Of a stretch of DNA of 64,000 bases, positions 45,016 through 56,402 are shown piece by piece. Both the position numbers and the translations under genes were made by a program. The notes under the pieces were generated by a model, which worked only from the letters and a program-made list of their open reading frames with translations, was not told the origin of the DNA and ran no database searches. Position 1 is the first letter of the stretch; the number at the start of each line of letters is the position of its first letter. This DNA comes from Eupeodes corollae. Lineage: Eukaryota; Arthropoda; Insecta; Diptera; Syrphidae. Where the stretch lies: assembly GCF_945859685.1 (NCBI RefSeq), contig NC_079148.1:140303133-140367132 (forward strand), written 5' to 3'.

Positions 45016-47190
45016 GAGAAAAATCAAATCAAATGTCATTCATAAACTGACGTATGAAATTTGATTTAAAATCAAAAATAAATAAATCTATTTTCTCAGT
45101 TTAAGAAAACTGACGTTTCTATTAAATATAAATATCAAACAGAACCTTCCTGCTTGAATCCGACCCTGTACAAGTTTGACACTCTTAATGACAACAAATT
45201 TATAACTGACATGTGATGGTTAAAGCTGACATAACATCGGGACATTTTTAAATAGATACGACTTTAAAGCGGATCACGATTAAAATATATTATTATTATT
45301 TTTTTCTTTTGCATTTTATTTGTATCCAAAATAGTAAGAAGAAATGTGGAACGACCAAATGTTTTATTGTTTACGCAACACCAAATAGCTTTGGGACTTG
45401 TCTTGTCATTAGGACTAATCAAAGACAGTTGTTATGTTTTTTTAATTTTAATTTTTGCTTTTACGACTTTTGCATAAAATATTTATTCTTCTGATTCAAT
45501 CTTTTTCTTATATGAAACATTTTAATAACTTTCTATTTCTGGATTTCGATCAAAGATGAAACCATTTTGTCTAACAATATAACAATTTATGCAAATTTCA
45601 AGTCTATAAATATTTAAGGTATATTTAAGGTAACACAAAAAAAAGTATTTCGTTTTTAAAGAATCTTTTAACAATTCAAATATGAATATAAACTTTATTC
45701 ACCACACTAATTAGCACTTAAAAGCAAACAAAAATACAAAAATAAGCGGGTACAACATAATATTTTAACCAAAAAATACGTCAAGGTCATAATATCTAGA
45801 TTTTTGTGGTTGCTGTTGTTGTCGGTTAATAGCTTAAGGTTCGAGACGAGAAGACGAGAGAAAAATATATTATTGCTTTTTTAAACAAATTATATTTTTG
45901 AAAAAAAATTAGATACGCCTTAAAAACGGTTTTTTCCTTCTTTTTATTTTTGTTTGTTTGTGATCTAATAATTATACAAAAAATGAAATCAATATTATAA
46001 TGTGATCCAATTTTTGTTTTGTTTAACTTACACTTTTTATTGTTTGCAAACTTTTTAAGCGTCTTCTTTTGTTAATTAGTTTTTTTGTTTAAAGTAACTT
46101 ATATAAATTGGGGAAACCCGTTGTTTAATTTTGAAATGTTAAAAATGACAAATTAGTATTTTTTGTTTTAAGTTATCGACACTTTTTAGAATGTAAATGT
46201 TTAAGTTTTTCCAGTAATTATTTAATTTTTGAATGAATACATTTAATCGAAACTTTTATGGTTTTCTCAATTATTCAAAAAAAAAAACATATACAAACTT
46301 ATTTAAAAATTGTGACTTTTTTTAAAAAATGAATCACCACTGTTTGGTACGTGTTTTAAATTAAAAATTCACAAAATTCCCTATCTAAGATAATGAAGGT
46401 ATAATAAACAAAATCCAAAAAGAGGTGTGTGTTTAAAATTAAGCTTTTATTGATATGTTGTAGGCGTAGGCGCATAAATCTAACGACAAACCTAGCTTAG
46501 TCATTCATGAATATGAAGGCCTATTTTTTCGGTATGGAATTAAATTTAAGCTTCGGGTATAAATTATAGAGAATGCTCGGACGGTTCACATTGTTTGGCT
46601 AATTTATCTATTGGGAGTTGATTTTTTAAATTGTATATAGGTACAAGACCTGAAAAATGTTTTTTTAAAGTACTTCGACGAACGACAACTTAGAAAACAG
46701 ATTAAGCTCAAAAACAAAACTGAACTTGAATACGTATAAGTTTATAGGAGAATTATATAAAATGTCGTTGGAGCTGTTTTCTTACACAAATTTTATTATT
46801 ATTATTTTAAAGTTGCAAATTTATACACATATTTTTAAAACCAACATTTTGTGTACTTCTTTTAAAGATGTTCTTACATTCAAATGGTTTTATAGATAAT
46901 GGAGCAACATTTCATATAATTTAAGCGCCTTAAGAATTAATAACTTATCAATTTTCTAAATATTTATTAAATGATTATTTATTTCAAAACGTTCTACTAG
47001 TTATATGTTTTCTAAATATTAAGCAATTAACTAGCTATTCCAAACAATGAAACATTTATAACTAGCAATTTTTCTGTTTTCGTTCTAATAACACGTTACA
47101 TCTGAACACGTCTTACAAGTGTCAGCTCGATAAAGAATAAAGCAAACAGCCCTACTTTTTGTTGAACGAACCCACTTATTTGTCAGAAGT
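45016..47190. other. no gene seen; AT-rich DNA
   Basis: Nothing recognisable. A TCTGAACACGTCTTAC word at 47101 resembles a word at 50401 in the diverged repeats right of the LINE, suggesting the LINE landed inside an older repeat. Confidence 0.45.
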
Positions 47191-47202
47191 TAAGAAGATA
47201 TA

Positions 47203-49673
47203 AGTTAGGTTAGGTTAAAGTGGCTGTTGGTTGGGAAGTCCAACACACTTAGACCAAAGTATGGTCCGTTGTGATACCACATGGATCAGTTGATCAGCTT
47301 AACTCGTCGGACCAATTGGAGCTCCGAATGAAGCGTAGGAGACAAATAATGTCAGATTTTTTTAGATCGCTGGTATCGTTGAAGTAGTAGTCTCCAAGGT
47401 GGATTCTACGTCTTTGTGATAAGGCAGGGCATGTGAACAGAAGATGAGAGATTGTCTCCTCCTCGTCCATGAAACTTCTACAAAAATCATTTGCAGGGGC
47501 TCCAAGTCGAATAGCATGAGAGAGATTAATTGTTTGAGCGCCTGGCGCTAGGATTAGGTCAAATTAGTTTTGTTGCTAAACAGGTGGTGGAGTTATTCCA
47601 CCTGAAGTTTGTTTTCTCTATGGTATCTTGCTTTAGCATGAGATGACATGTAGCTAAGTACCTATGCTAGCATTGTGAGCCAGCAGAGGTAAAGTTGTTC
47701 CGCTTTTTGCAAGTTCGTCAGCTTTGCCACTTCGTGGAATGTTTCTATAGCCCGGCACCCAGAAAAGGTGAATGTTGAACTATGTAGCCATCTCCTAAAG
47801 AGATGATCGACAATTTAGGGCTGTTAGTGAGTTAGTGGAGACAGAGTCTAGGGACTTTAACGCAGCTTGGCTATCTGAGAAGATGCGTATATCATTAGTT
47901 GATATAACGTTTTCTCTAAGCCAGGATAGGACTTCGTTTATAGCCAGGATTTCAGCTTGGAACACGCTACAATGATCGGGTATAGACGAAAGGAGAGACT
48001 TAAGTTTAGTCTATATGAGTATACGCCTCCGCCAACCCCATCCTCCGTTTTTGATCCGTCTGTATAAAAGTTTATAGGATCATCGTTCAAAAATGATGTA
48101 TTCTAACAAGAAGACCTGGGAGGTCTTAAACTGAGGATGGGGTATGGTGTAGTCAATATTAATGTTTATAGTTTTGAACAATTTCAAAGTGTGGCCAATT
48201 CCATTATTGATCCACAGAGAGGAGTCTTAAAGCCGTATGGTTGTATTAGCGGCCGTTCGCTTGCTGAAAATGTCCAGCGGTATTAGATGCAACAGAACAT
48301 GAAGTGAGGCGGAGAGGGTAGAGCGAAGAGCTCCTCCCATACACAGGCAGGCTGTTCGTTGGACATTGCTGAGTTTATCGCGACTTGTCGCTATATCTAG
48401 CGCCGTCCACCATACAGCTACTCCATAAGTAAGGATCGGCGTTATGACCGAGATATATAGCCAGTGTGTAATGCGGGGCTGTATGCCCCATTTATTACCA
48501 ATGGCCTTTTTACAGGGCTACTGTGGCCTTGTTTATTCTCTCTTGAATATTAGGATTCCAACTACTTTTCTTATCCAAAATGATACCCAAGTATTTTGCT
48601 TGTTTAGAGAATTTAAGTGGTACACCGTTTATGAGGGGAGGGTCAATAAGTGAAACTTAGTATTTAATTGTGAAGAGGACAAGGTCGGTTTTTTGTGGCT
48701 TTGAGCTTATTTAAAAGGCTTTGTAAGAGTTCTTTTAGTATATTGGGATGTTTACCCATCCATCGTCCGCATAAGCAAACACTCTGTGTCCCTCTCTTTC
48801 TAGAGTAATTAGTAATTAATTTATTACTATAAGTTCCAAAGAAGAGGGGATAGGACACCACCTTGTGGCGTACCTCTGCTGACACCCCTTTGTGCAGTAA
48901 AATCGTAAAACCCAGTTTTGAATTGATAATCCTGCTTATCAGCATCTGATGAATCAATTCGCTGATCGACTTATCTACCTTCAGAAATGTCAAAAAACGT
49001 GCAATTGCAGATGTGTCGACATTGTTAAATGCACCTCCTATATCTAAGAAGGCAACTGTGTACTATACTGTGTAGAGCCGTTTCAACTGATTTCCCTTTG
49101 TTGTAGGCGTGTTGAGTCTTTGAAAGGAGGAACAACACTTGCCCTTAAGTGGATATCGATCAAACGTTCAAAAGTTTTGAGAAGGAATGATGATAAGGGG
49201 ATAGGTCTTAGGTCTTTAGGGTTAACGTGGATGGATTTTCCAGCTTTTGGAATAAAAACGACTTTAACTTGTCTCAAAGATATCGGGATGTATGCCAACT
49301 TAACTCATCCCTTGAAGATGTTTGGATTGGAGAGTATTTTGAGCAATATTCCACGTGGTTACAGAAGTTTCTCTAGGACGATCGTTTGGTTTTTCTCAGT
49401 TCTTTTTTATATCTCTTTAGTTATTCTTTATATAAATCCCAGTCAGACATGTCTCTAGAAGCTTTCGCTCTGTTAAAGAGTTTTCTGCATTCTTTTCGAA
49501 GTGGATCTAGCCCTGAGTTTCACCAGTGTGGTTTCTTTTTATCTCTTACTTGTACAAGAGGACATGCAGTATCTAGAGCTATGTTTAGGGCTAATGTTAG
49601 ATTATTGGCTTTGTCGTCAAGATCTTCAGTGTTGGAGGCGGTATTAAAGAGTTCAGGTTTTACTAAACGACTC
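47203..49673 (-). mobile_element. LINE-A copy 2: RT + RNase H LINE, 5' truncated, 12-bp TSD
   Basis: It is bounded by TAAGAAGATATA at 47191-47202 and 49674-49685. On the minus strand, from 5' to 3': an EN-RT linker (KKPHWWNSGL, about 49545-49515); QVKVVFIPKAGKS, DLRPIPLSSFLLKTFERLID (49270-49150); SRGTPQGG region (about 48900); a thumb with AVWWTALDIATSRDKL (about 48410); RNase H with TDGSKTEDGVGGGVYS (about 48065-48010), AEILAINEVLSWLRENV and SDSQAALKSLDS; and a C-terminal HAIRLGAPANDFCRS...HLLFTC motif (about 47520-47420). It ends with CCACTTTAACCTAACCTAAC. Several frameshifts are present (for example near 49090 and 48660). This is the most complete of three family copies here. Confidence 0.9.
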
Positions 49674-49713
49674 TAAGAAGATATACAAATTTAGAAAAAT
49701 TTGAAAAAAAACC

Positions 49714-50515
49714 ATTTTAAAATTTTAACTTTAATAACAAAATTAACCGATGGTTGGTTGTACGGGAAAATCGTTTAAAATTAGTAAAACATATTTTTAA
49801 TGCACTCCGTAAACAACTTAAACATTTTAATACTGAATAAATAAATGAATTTTGAAAAAAAAAAACTAAACAAGTTTTTAAAAAAATCCTTGATTTTTAA
49901 TTTTTTATTTGAATTGGTTTAAAATTTGAATGACAATAATTGAAATCATGCGACAGAAACCGTTTATAAAGGTTCTTTTCAGTTTCTGTCGTAAAAGTAT
50001 ACTATAACCCTTTTAATGAAAACGTTGCGACTGACACAAACAAACCTAAATCTGTAAAGCAATCCTAGGAATTTCAAATATGAAATATGAAATCTAAAAA
50101 TCATATGGATTTAGCAAAATACTAAAAGTTAGAGTAGACATTTTGTAATTTTAACTTTACTAAAAAGTTAAGAAATAGTTATGTTCAAACATGGTTTCAA
50201 ATAAGAATAATCACATTTTTAGTGTACTACTAAAACAGCTCAAAACATTTGTAAAACCGTTCAAAATGTTGAGTAAATAAATTTTGAAATGCATACAAAC
50301 TTTTAAATTTGGTTACAATTTTAATGACAAAAAACCGAAATCTTGCGACACGTTTTTTTTCGTGAGAGTGTACTATAATGCCTTTTAATATAAACGATGA
50401 GTCTGAACGCGTCTTAAAATTGATATTTGAAATGTCAGACATTTAAAAATCATATTAATGTAGCAAAATACTAAAAGTTAAAATAGACATTTTGTAATTT
50501 TAACTTTAGCAACAA
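49714..50515. repeat. Diverged direct repeats, three partial units
   Basis: The block ending TTTTGTAATTTTAACTTTA occurs at about 50141 and 50490, with a related form at 49714. Each is followed by AACAA/AAAGTTA, then AAAACATATTTTTA/ CACATTTTTAGTG, ACTTAAACATTTTAA-like, GAATAAATAAATGAATTTTG-like, AATTGAAATCATGCGACA-like and AGTATACTATAACCCTTTTA-like phrases in the same order. Spacing is about 430 and 350 bp. Confidence 0.65.
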
Positions 50516-53079
50516 TTTATGAAAGTTTGAAAAAAGTTTCGACAGCAATTCTATGGGTTTTTGAGTTTGATTTTTTATGAGAACAAAGACCCATTTTTTT
50601 AGGAAAAAAGTTCGTTTTGAGCTTAAGTAGTGCTTAAAGTTACCATTGCCAAAAAATGGCAACAATTTTTTTCATTCAAGAAAATGTACAACACTCTTTT
50701 AAAATTTTGTACATATGAATATCGTGCGGCAACATTCAAGGAGTTATGAATAGTCCTTATAATGATTTAACACAGGAAATTGGGAACAAAAATACCGATG
50801 TAAATTTAATTTTGGAAATATTTGGCCTTATAGCATTTCACATTCGTGAAGTGCGGCTTAAAAAAAGAAGCAAATTGGTTTTGGAAATTTAGAACCTTAA
50901 AAAGCATTCCACATTCGTGTAGTGCAGCTAAAAAAATAATCTATTTACTTAACAATACATTCGAAATATTATACTCTTAGAATTTTGAAGTATAATGCTC
51001 TTTTTACAAATATTTGAACAGATCACTTTTCAAATATCCTTAGGAAAAGATGAAAAATACTTGAAATACAAATTTCAACATAATTTCTTCTAAATCGTTA
51101 TTGTTTTAGGAGACAATTTTAAAGATATTTAATTAGGAAGTAGTGTTTTTTTATAAGTCATTAACTGAAATCAGAAGTGGGATATAAAGACATTGTATAG
51201 ATATTTCCAGAATTTAAAATCAACATCCATTTACCGGACGGAATAAAGTAAACAATGTGAAGGTAGCTGGTAGGTTTTGTATATTGTATACTATGTATGC
51301 CTACCTCACTCATGTTCGCTTTTGTTTTATAAACAATGTGTGAAACGTATGCTCAAGTCTCTTATTGAAAATAGGTACCTTCCAACAATTGAAAAGAAAA
51401 TCCTTTGTATGGCTTCTTCCCATCAAACAATAAAAGAGGCATCAGAAAAAAAGAAGAAAATTTAAAAACAAACAGAAAAACGCCAATGCAATAACACTCT
51501 CTAGGTTTTTCATTCTTCAATATATAGTATATATCGACAGATAGTTCTAGCCCTAGGTTTTGTTTTTGTTTTGGCTTGAAAATAAAGAGGAGGTCTCTTG
51601 CAATTTTATCCATCTAAACGAACGTCAGCGTCGTGTTGTTGTCGTAGAACGATATAGATACAGATACTTTTAACAGTCGCCATCATTCGTCAACCTGATT
51701 TAATTTATGAGTATATTATTGTTTGTGTGGAGTGTGACAGAACGTCACAAAATAACGACGTACAGTGTGACGATTCGCTCATACAGATGGATTAAACTAG
51801 AATATTGTAAGATCTCATTTTAGATATTTAAAATGTTCTACAAGAAAAATGTTAAGGACTATAATTGCTCTTAATTTTGAACTGATTATTTAAAAAATCT
51901 AATAAAATTTGCTCAAAACTACCATCAAAGGCCAATTTCCACTGAAATTTCCAAAAAAATGCAACTTCAAGACATTTTTTTTATGTTATACATCTCCTAC
52001 ATATAAGTGCCCTCTTAATCTCAGTGAATTTTTAGTCTTCAAGTAAACCAATTTCTTAAGTCAGTTTTTTTAATTGAATCCCTTTAAATTTGCAAACTAT
52101 CCCACTGTGCGACGCGATGGTTCTAACAAAACTCATATGTAACTAAACCACACGGACGGAGGAGACTTGTATATATCTTTAATATAATACAAACTCAAAC
52201 TCAGCTAAATTTAATTAGATTTTAAGTTCATCTGAGTTACGAGGTTGCGAACGAGTTAATAATGTTCTTGCACTTTTGATCGTCAAATTGTCTCCCGGAA
52301 GACTCTCAATACGACTTAATAAAACAGGAGGATTGTATGAACATATAAGCTACGCAACACACACTATATAGTACACATAAAGTCTCTTCTTTGATATCAA
52401 AATAAGAAGAAGATTGGTCAGCAATAAAGACTTATACCATTTAATCTGTTATTATTTAATTAAAGACAAACTGAAATGGGTTAGCAAACTGATTTGCGCA
52501 TTAAATTGATAAAATCCAATGGGATCTACCACTACCCTACCGACCTCCACACAATCGATTATTTACAAATACAAAATATTTATTATTTATGTATATATGA
52601 ATAGGACAGTATTTGAGTTCTGTTTGTAATATCTTTGAAGGTATAAAAGTTTTAAGACAGAATGAAGGGAATTTGCATGTTGATTTTTAGTACGAGTATA
52701 GGGTCGGTCTTGAATGAGACTTATAAAAATGAATTATGACGGGTTTATTATATTTTGTCCAACTCAATGTTTATTGCAAGGAAAAGAAAAGACCATAAAT
52801 ATATAAACAGTGAAAGCTCTAATATCCGTAGAACTAAGTATTGAGATAAAAAAATATGCTGACAAATACAAATATCTTCAATAACATTTAGTTTTAAAGT
52901 AAATAAGTTATTGTCATTATCAGTCGTTTTCTTTAAATTAGCTCAACTCAAGTTTTTCAAAATAAGAGAAACAAAAGTGTTGAAAATATTTTCATTAGCA
53001 TGACAAACAGAGACCCTCTAGTCTACTTATGCATGTTTTAAAAAATCTTTTCTGCCGTAATATGTGAACGTCTAAACCT
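50516..53079. other. no gene seen; AT-rich DNA
   Basis: Nothing coding recognised. A ~50-bp phrase containing TTCACATTCGTGAAGTGCGG recurs ~70 bp later as TCCACATTCGTGTAGTGCAG (50838 and 50909). Confidence 0.5.
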
Positions 53080-54200
53080 ATCGCCAACAACCTTATAGGT
53101 CCTTATCAGTGTGGTTTTAGACCAGGAAAGTCCACTTTGGATCAAATATTTACATTACGGCTGATGCTGGAGAGATAGAAGAAAAATAAATCGATAACCA
53201 TCATCGATTTCAAGGCGGCATATCACAGCACTTAGGGCCAATTATAGCTATCATTTAAATCGATCCGGACAAATTTTTGAATCGATATTCGACGGTGTTT
53301 CCCTTCGATTAGAAATGAAAATTGTGAACTGATCGATCAGAAAATACTCAAATAATTTTATTTGAGAAAAAAAGTGTAGGTAATTGCGCATTTATTTTTC
53401 TCTAAAATTGTATTTTACTAATTTCCGGAGGGACATTTATTTTCCTGAACAGCTAATACATTTATGTCTAAAAGTGAAACGAACCGTTCCACTGATTTGT
53501 GTTCCAATTTCACACAATTAAATGACAGATTTCTGTCAGTAAACATTTGCGCGGTGGATTTTAATAAGGAAATTTTTTTGAATGACAGAAATTGAAACGA
53601 CCTGTCAAAAAAATTAAAATGTTTGTTTTCAATGATGAAAACCAATGATAGCTATAACTGGTGCCTTACAAGGACGAGCTGTAAAGCGCCATGTCTAGTT
53701 TTGGCATCATTGCCAAACTCTTCTGGTTGTGCAAGATGAGCATGGCTAATCCATAAAGTTTGGAAGCAACTAACAGAACCTTTCGATGTCAAAAAGGCTT
53801 TAGACAAGGTGATGCCTGTCCTGCAATTTCATTAACATCATCCTTGAAAGAATAGCGCAGAGCTCTCACGTCAAGAATAGAGGCACTTTCTTTCAAAAGT
53901 CTGTCTAATTACTGGCATATGCTGATGACATTGACATAATCGAAAAAACTCAGCGTGAGTGGGCCTTTGTTAATATTGAAGCAGAGGCGGAAAAATTGGG
54001 TTTAGACTTTAATGAGCAAAGTAAAATACATGCTGTCATGAAGAAATAACCTGTAACACCGATTTCTCGGTCAAAACGTCACCATATACAGACGTAGTTA
54101 AGGACTTTTTCTACCTCGGTTACGCAGTGAAAATACAGAAAACAACACCAGGGACAAAATCAAACGAAGAATTACTCTTGCTAACCGCTGACAAATTTGA
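53080..54200 (+). mobile_element. LINE relic (RT fragments), split by a MITE
   Basis: The left part reads LIGPYQCGFRPGKSTLDQIF, then TIIDFKAAYHST (RT motif A) up to about 53230. After the MITE, frames give KVWKQLTEPFDVKK, a motif-B region now scrambled (CQKGFRQGD-like at about 53790-53815), and LLAYADD-like residues at about 53910-53930 (TGICC in the frame shown, with GCATATGCTGATGACATTGA encoding AYADDI). VKDFFYLGYAV follows near 54090-54120. It is dead, with many frameshifts. The RT type with GPYQCGFRPGKST..QIFTLR is common in insect LINEs; clade unresolved. Confidence 0.75.
53235..53665. mobile_element. PIF/Harbinger-like MITE, complete copy
   Basis: TIRs GGGCCAATTATAGCTATCAT (left) and GGCACCAGTTATAGCTATCA (right, read inwards) match over about 21 bp. 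TTA flanks both ends (53232-53234 and 53666-53668), the typical 3-bp target of PIF/Harbinger elements, and G-rich termini also fit. It has no coding capacity and sits inside the RT of a LINE relic, whose sequence resumes on the other side. Confidence 0.8.
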
Positions 54201-54425
54201 CGTGACAATTTCATTTTATATTCTTGAAATGTGTTTTGATACAAAAACTATGTAACATGGAACATTTTGTGTCAATTTTTATCGTTTTCTGACCCTTTGA
54301 TTTTAATTTTAATTTTAACAGAACGCTGAAACTCTTTCATTTTTAAAACCTCATAGTTGCAAGATAGTTGTTTGTCATTATTGTGAGTGAAAATATTATA
54401 AAAATCGAGAGATTTAAATTGAAAA
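54201..54425. other. no gene seen
   Basis: Short AT-rich spacer containing the left target-site duplication of the SINE at 54413-54425. Confidence 0.5.
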
Positions 54426-54743
54426 TCAAATCAAAATGGGGTGGCGCAACAGTCCGTTGTGAACCAGGGCCTAGTGGCTTACAACTCTCAATCATTCCTG
54501 TGTGCGAGTACTGTTGTCAGGAATGGAAGGGACCTACAATTTTAGGCCGAATCCGAACGGCTAGGTTTGAGAAAGCACTTTTTCATGACAAGAATTACTC
54601 TTGAAGGATTTGTCAATTCCTCGCAAGAGGCAGTACCCGCGAAAATTAATTTTTTTTTTTAAATTAAGGTGGCACAGGCAGGGATTGAACCCAAGACCCC
54701 TTGCATGACAGTCCAACGCACTAACCATCATGCCACGGGTACT
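54426..54743 (-). mobile_element. tRNA-derived SINE, full length, 13-bp TSD
   Basis: Flanked by TTTAAATTGAAAA at 54413-54425 and 54744-54756. On the minus strand the head (54737-54668) is tRNA-like: acceptor GTGGCAT pairs with GTGCCAC over 7 bp, the A box region is GGCATGATGGTTAGTGCG and the B box is GGGTTCAATCCC. An A-rich joint follows, then a ~230-bp body with GTACTGCCTCTTGCGAGG, TAGCCGTTCGGATTCGGCCT and CAACGGACTGTTGCGCCACC, and a short ATTTTGATTTGATT tail. The element is transcribed by pol III from the internal boxes and needs a LINE partner for retrotransposition. A fragment of the same family is at 8636-8765. Confidence 0.9.
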
Positions 54744-54931
54744 TTTAAATTGAAAAACATTCTCAAAATAAGTGTTTTAAAAATGTTTCTTGAAATTGTA
54801 GGCCAATTAACGATTCGAAATCGTTATTTATTCTGACAAAACTGAGGATCGTCATCACATTCACTTTTACTTTCACTTGAAAATGTATCGTTGATCATTT
54901 TAAATCTTTTTACTGTCGACACTTGACAGTA

Positions 54932-55474
54932 AATAGGTCCGTTCGCGTACCTTTCTAAAACAGTCTAATTTTACGAAAAATTACCAAATTTAACTAAATC
55001 CTGTTCGCGAACTAAAAAACTTAGTAGTTTTTTGTAGAAGAGAGCGCTCACGAAGGAGTAAAACATTTCAGCAACCTACGAATTTTCGCCCAAGAAATTT
55101 CTTTGGGTTGATTTCTGAAAAGTGACAAACTTGATAGAACTTCAAATAAATTAAATAAATTTCTTTTTGCTGTCACTTACAAGATTTTAATTTTCAAATT
55201 TCAATTTAATCAAGTTTTTTCATCAAAAAAAAAACAGTGGGCCAGCATGATTTGTCCTTATTTTATTTACAAAAAAAAAATAAAGTCTACAAACACGAAA
55301 TGAAATGATGATGTTTCAAAATTTATATTTGTTTTTTCGTGGGGAAAATTTGTTGTTTTCCCGTTCGCTTACTTTTTTTTCAGTTTTGTCTTTTTGTGAG
55401 AGAATTTAAGCCCCACTCTTTAAAATATCTCTTTTTACGAATTTTAGTGCAGAAAGTACGCAAACGGACCTATT
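54932..55474. mobile_element. Uncharacterised TIR element, 543 bp
   Basis: The left end AATAGGTCCGTTCGCGTACC TTTCT and the right end read inwards AATAGGTCCGTTTGCGTACT TTCTG match for about 25 bp. The interior is AT-rich with no ORF of note. TSD not resolved. Most likely a non-autonomous DNA element. No second copy was recognised in the window. Confidence 0.6.
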
Positions 55475-56402
55475 GTGTTTCCTGTCGCAATTGTCACTTA
55501 AATACTGACAAATACGTATGTAAATTGATATTTATTATTTTTGTTTTCATTTCATAAAATAATTGTTATTACAATTTTTTTTTTGAAAATGTCTGACAAT
55601 TGAGGAAAAATACTTGACACTTCATTTTCAAGACAGTTTCTTTTAGAAACGAAAAGATAAAATTTGTCAGTATTTTCGAAAATTCTACACAATTTTCGAA
55701 TTGTAAATGGAACAGATTTTAACGATTGCCAAATTCTAAACTAACAAATTATCAACTGTCACATATCGCAATTGTCAATTCTAATGGAATAGGCCCTTAA
55801 TTTCAAAAAAAGTAATTTTTCGTTGCATAAAACTGTCAAGCGTTTTTTTCAAACTCATGGCAATGGTAACAATGTGTTGGTAAAATTTAATTATTTATTC
55901 GATACCGTTATGTGTTTCTTGAGATATTTATGCTCAACCAAATTTGTCACTTTTTATGGGAAGTTTACAAGAGACTTTAATTAATTGCGACTTTTTAAAA
56001 CTAACAAAGACTTTGAATGCTTTTAGTGTTTGTACTGACAGCAGTCCTTCGAACTAACTCAGAAAAAAGAACTAGTGAAATATTTATATTTAACACTGCA
56101 TCACCCTGTACCTTATTTGATTGATAATTTTTTTTGATTGATGATTCTTGTGCCCTTAAATTAATACTAAATGTGTTAAAAAGAAGTTTTAATAAAAGTT
56201 TTCTGATATTCTATTTAAATATTGATAGAAATAAATAAATATTAAAAATGTAAAAGGACTTTTATTAAATAAAATATCTTGAAATAAAAAACAGCGTGCC
56301 GTGGCACCCAGGGTAGGAAATGTCCACTCCAAAGTTCATATACAGATTGATTTTTTGGTATTAACCCCACAATATACAATCTTATTCTATTTTTTTATTA
56401 TA
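55475..56402. other. no gene seen
   Basis: AT-rich. CGCAATTGTCA occurs at about 55483 and 55766, possibly remnants of another small repeat. Confidence 0.45.

Noticed and set aside
47203..47222. Telomeric TTAGG array
   Set aside because: Only two or three units, and they are the shared 3' end of a LINE family rather than a telomere.
53418..53645. 75-codon minus-strand ORF
   Set aside because: It lies entirely inside a non-coding MITE; the related partial copy shows no conservation of the frame.
54668..54743. Functional tRNA gene on the minus strand
   Set aside because: It keeps an acceptor stem and A/B boxes but the anticodon arm does not form properly, and it continues into a SINE body with a TSD around the whole unit.
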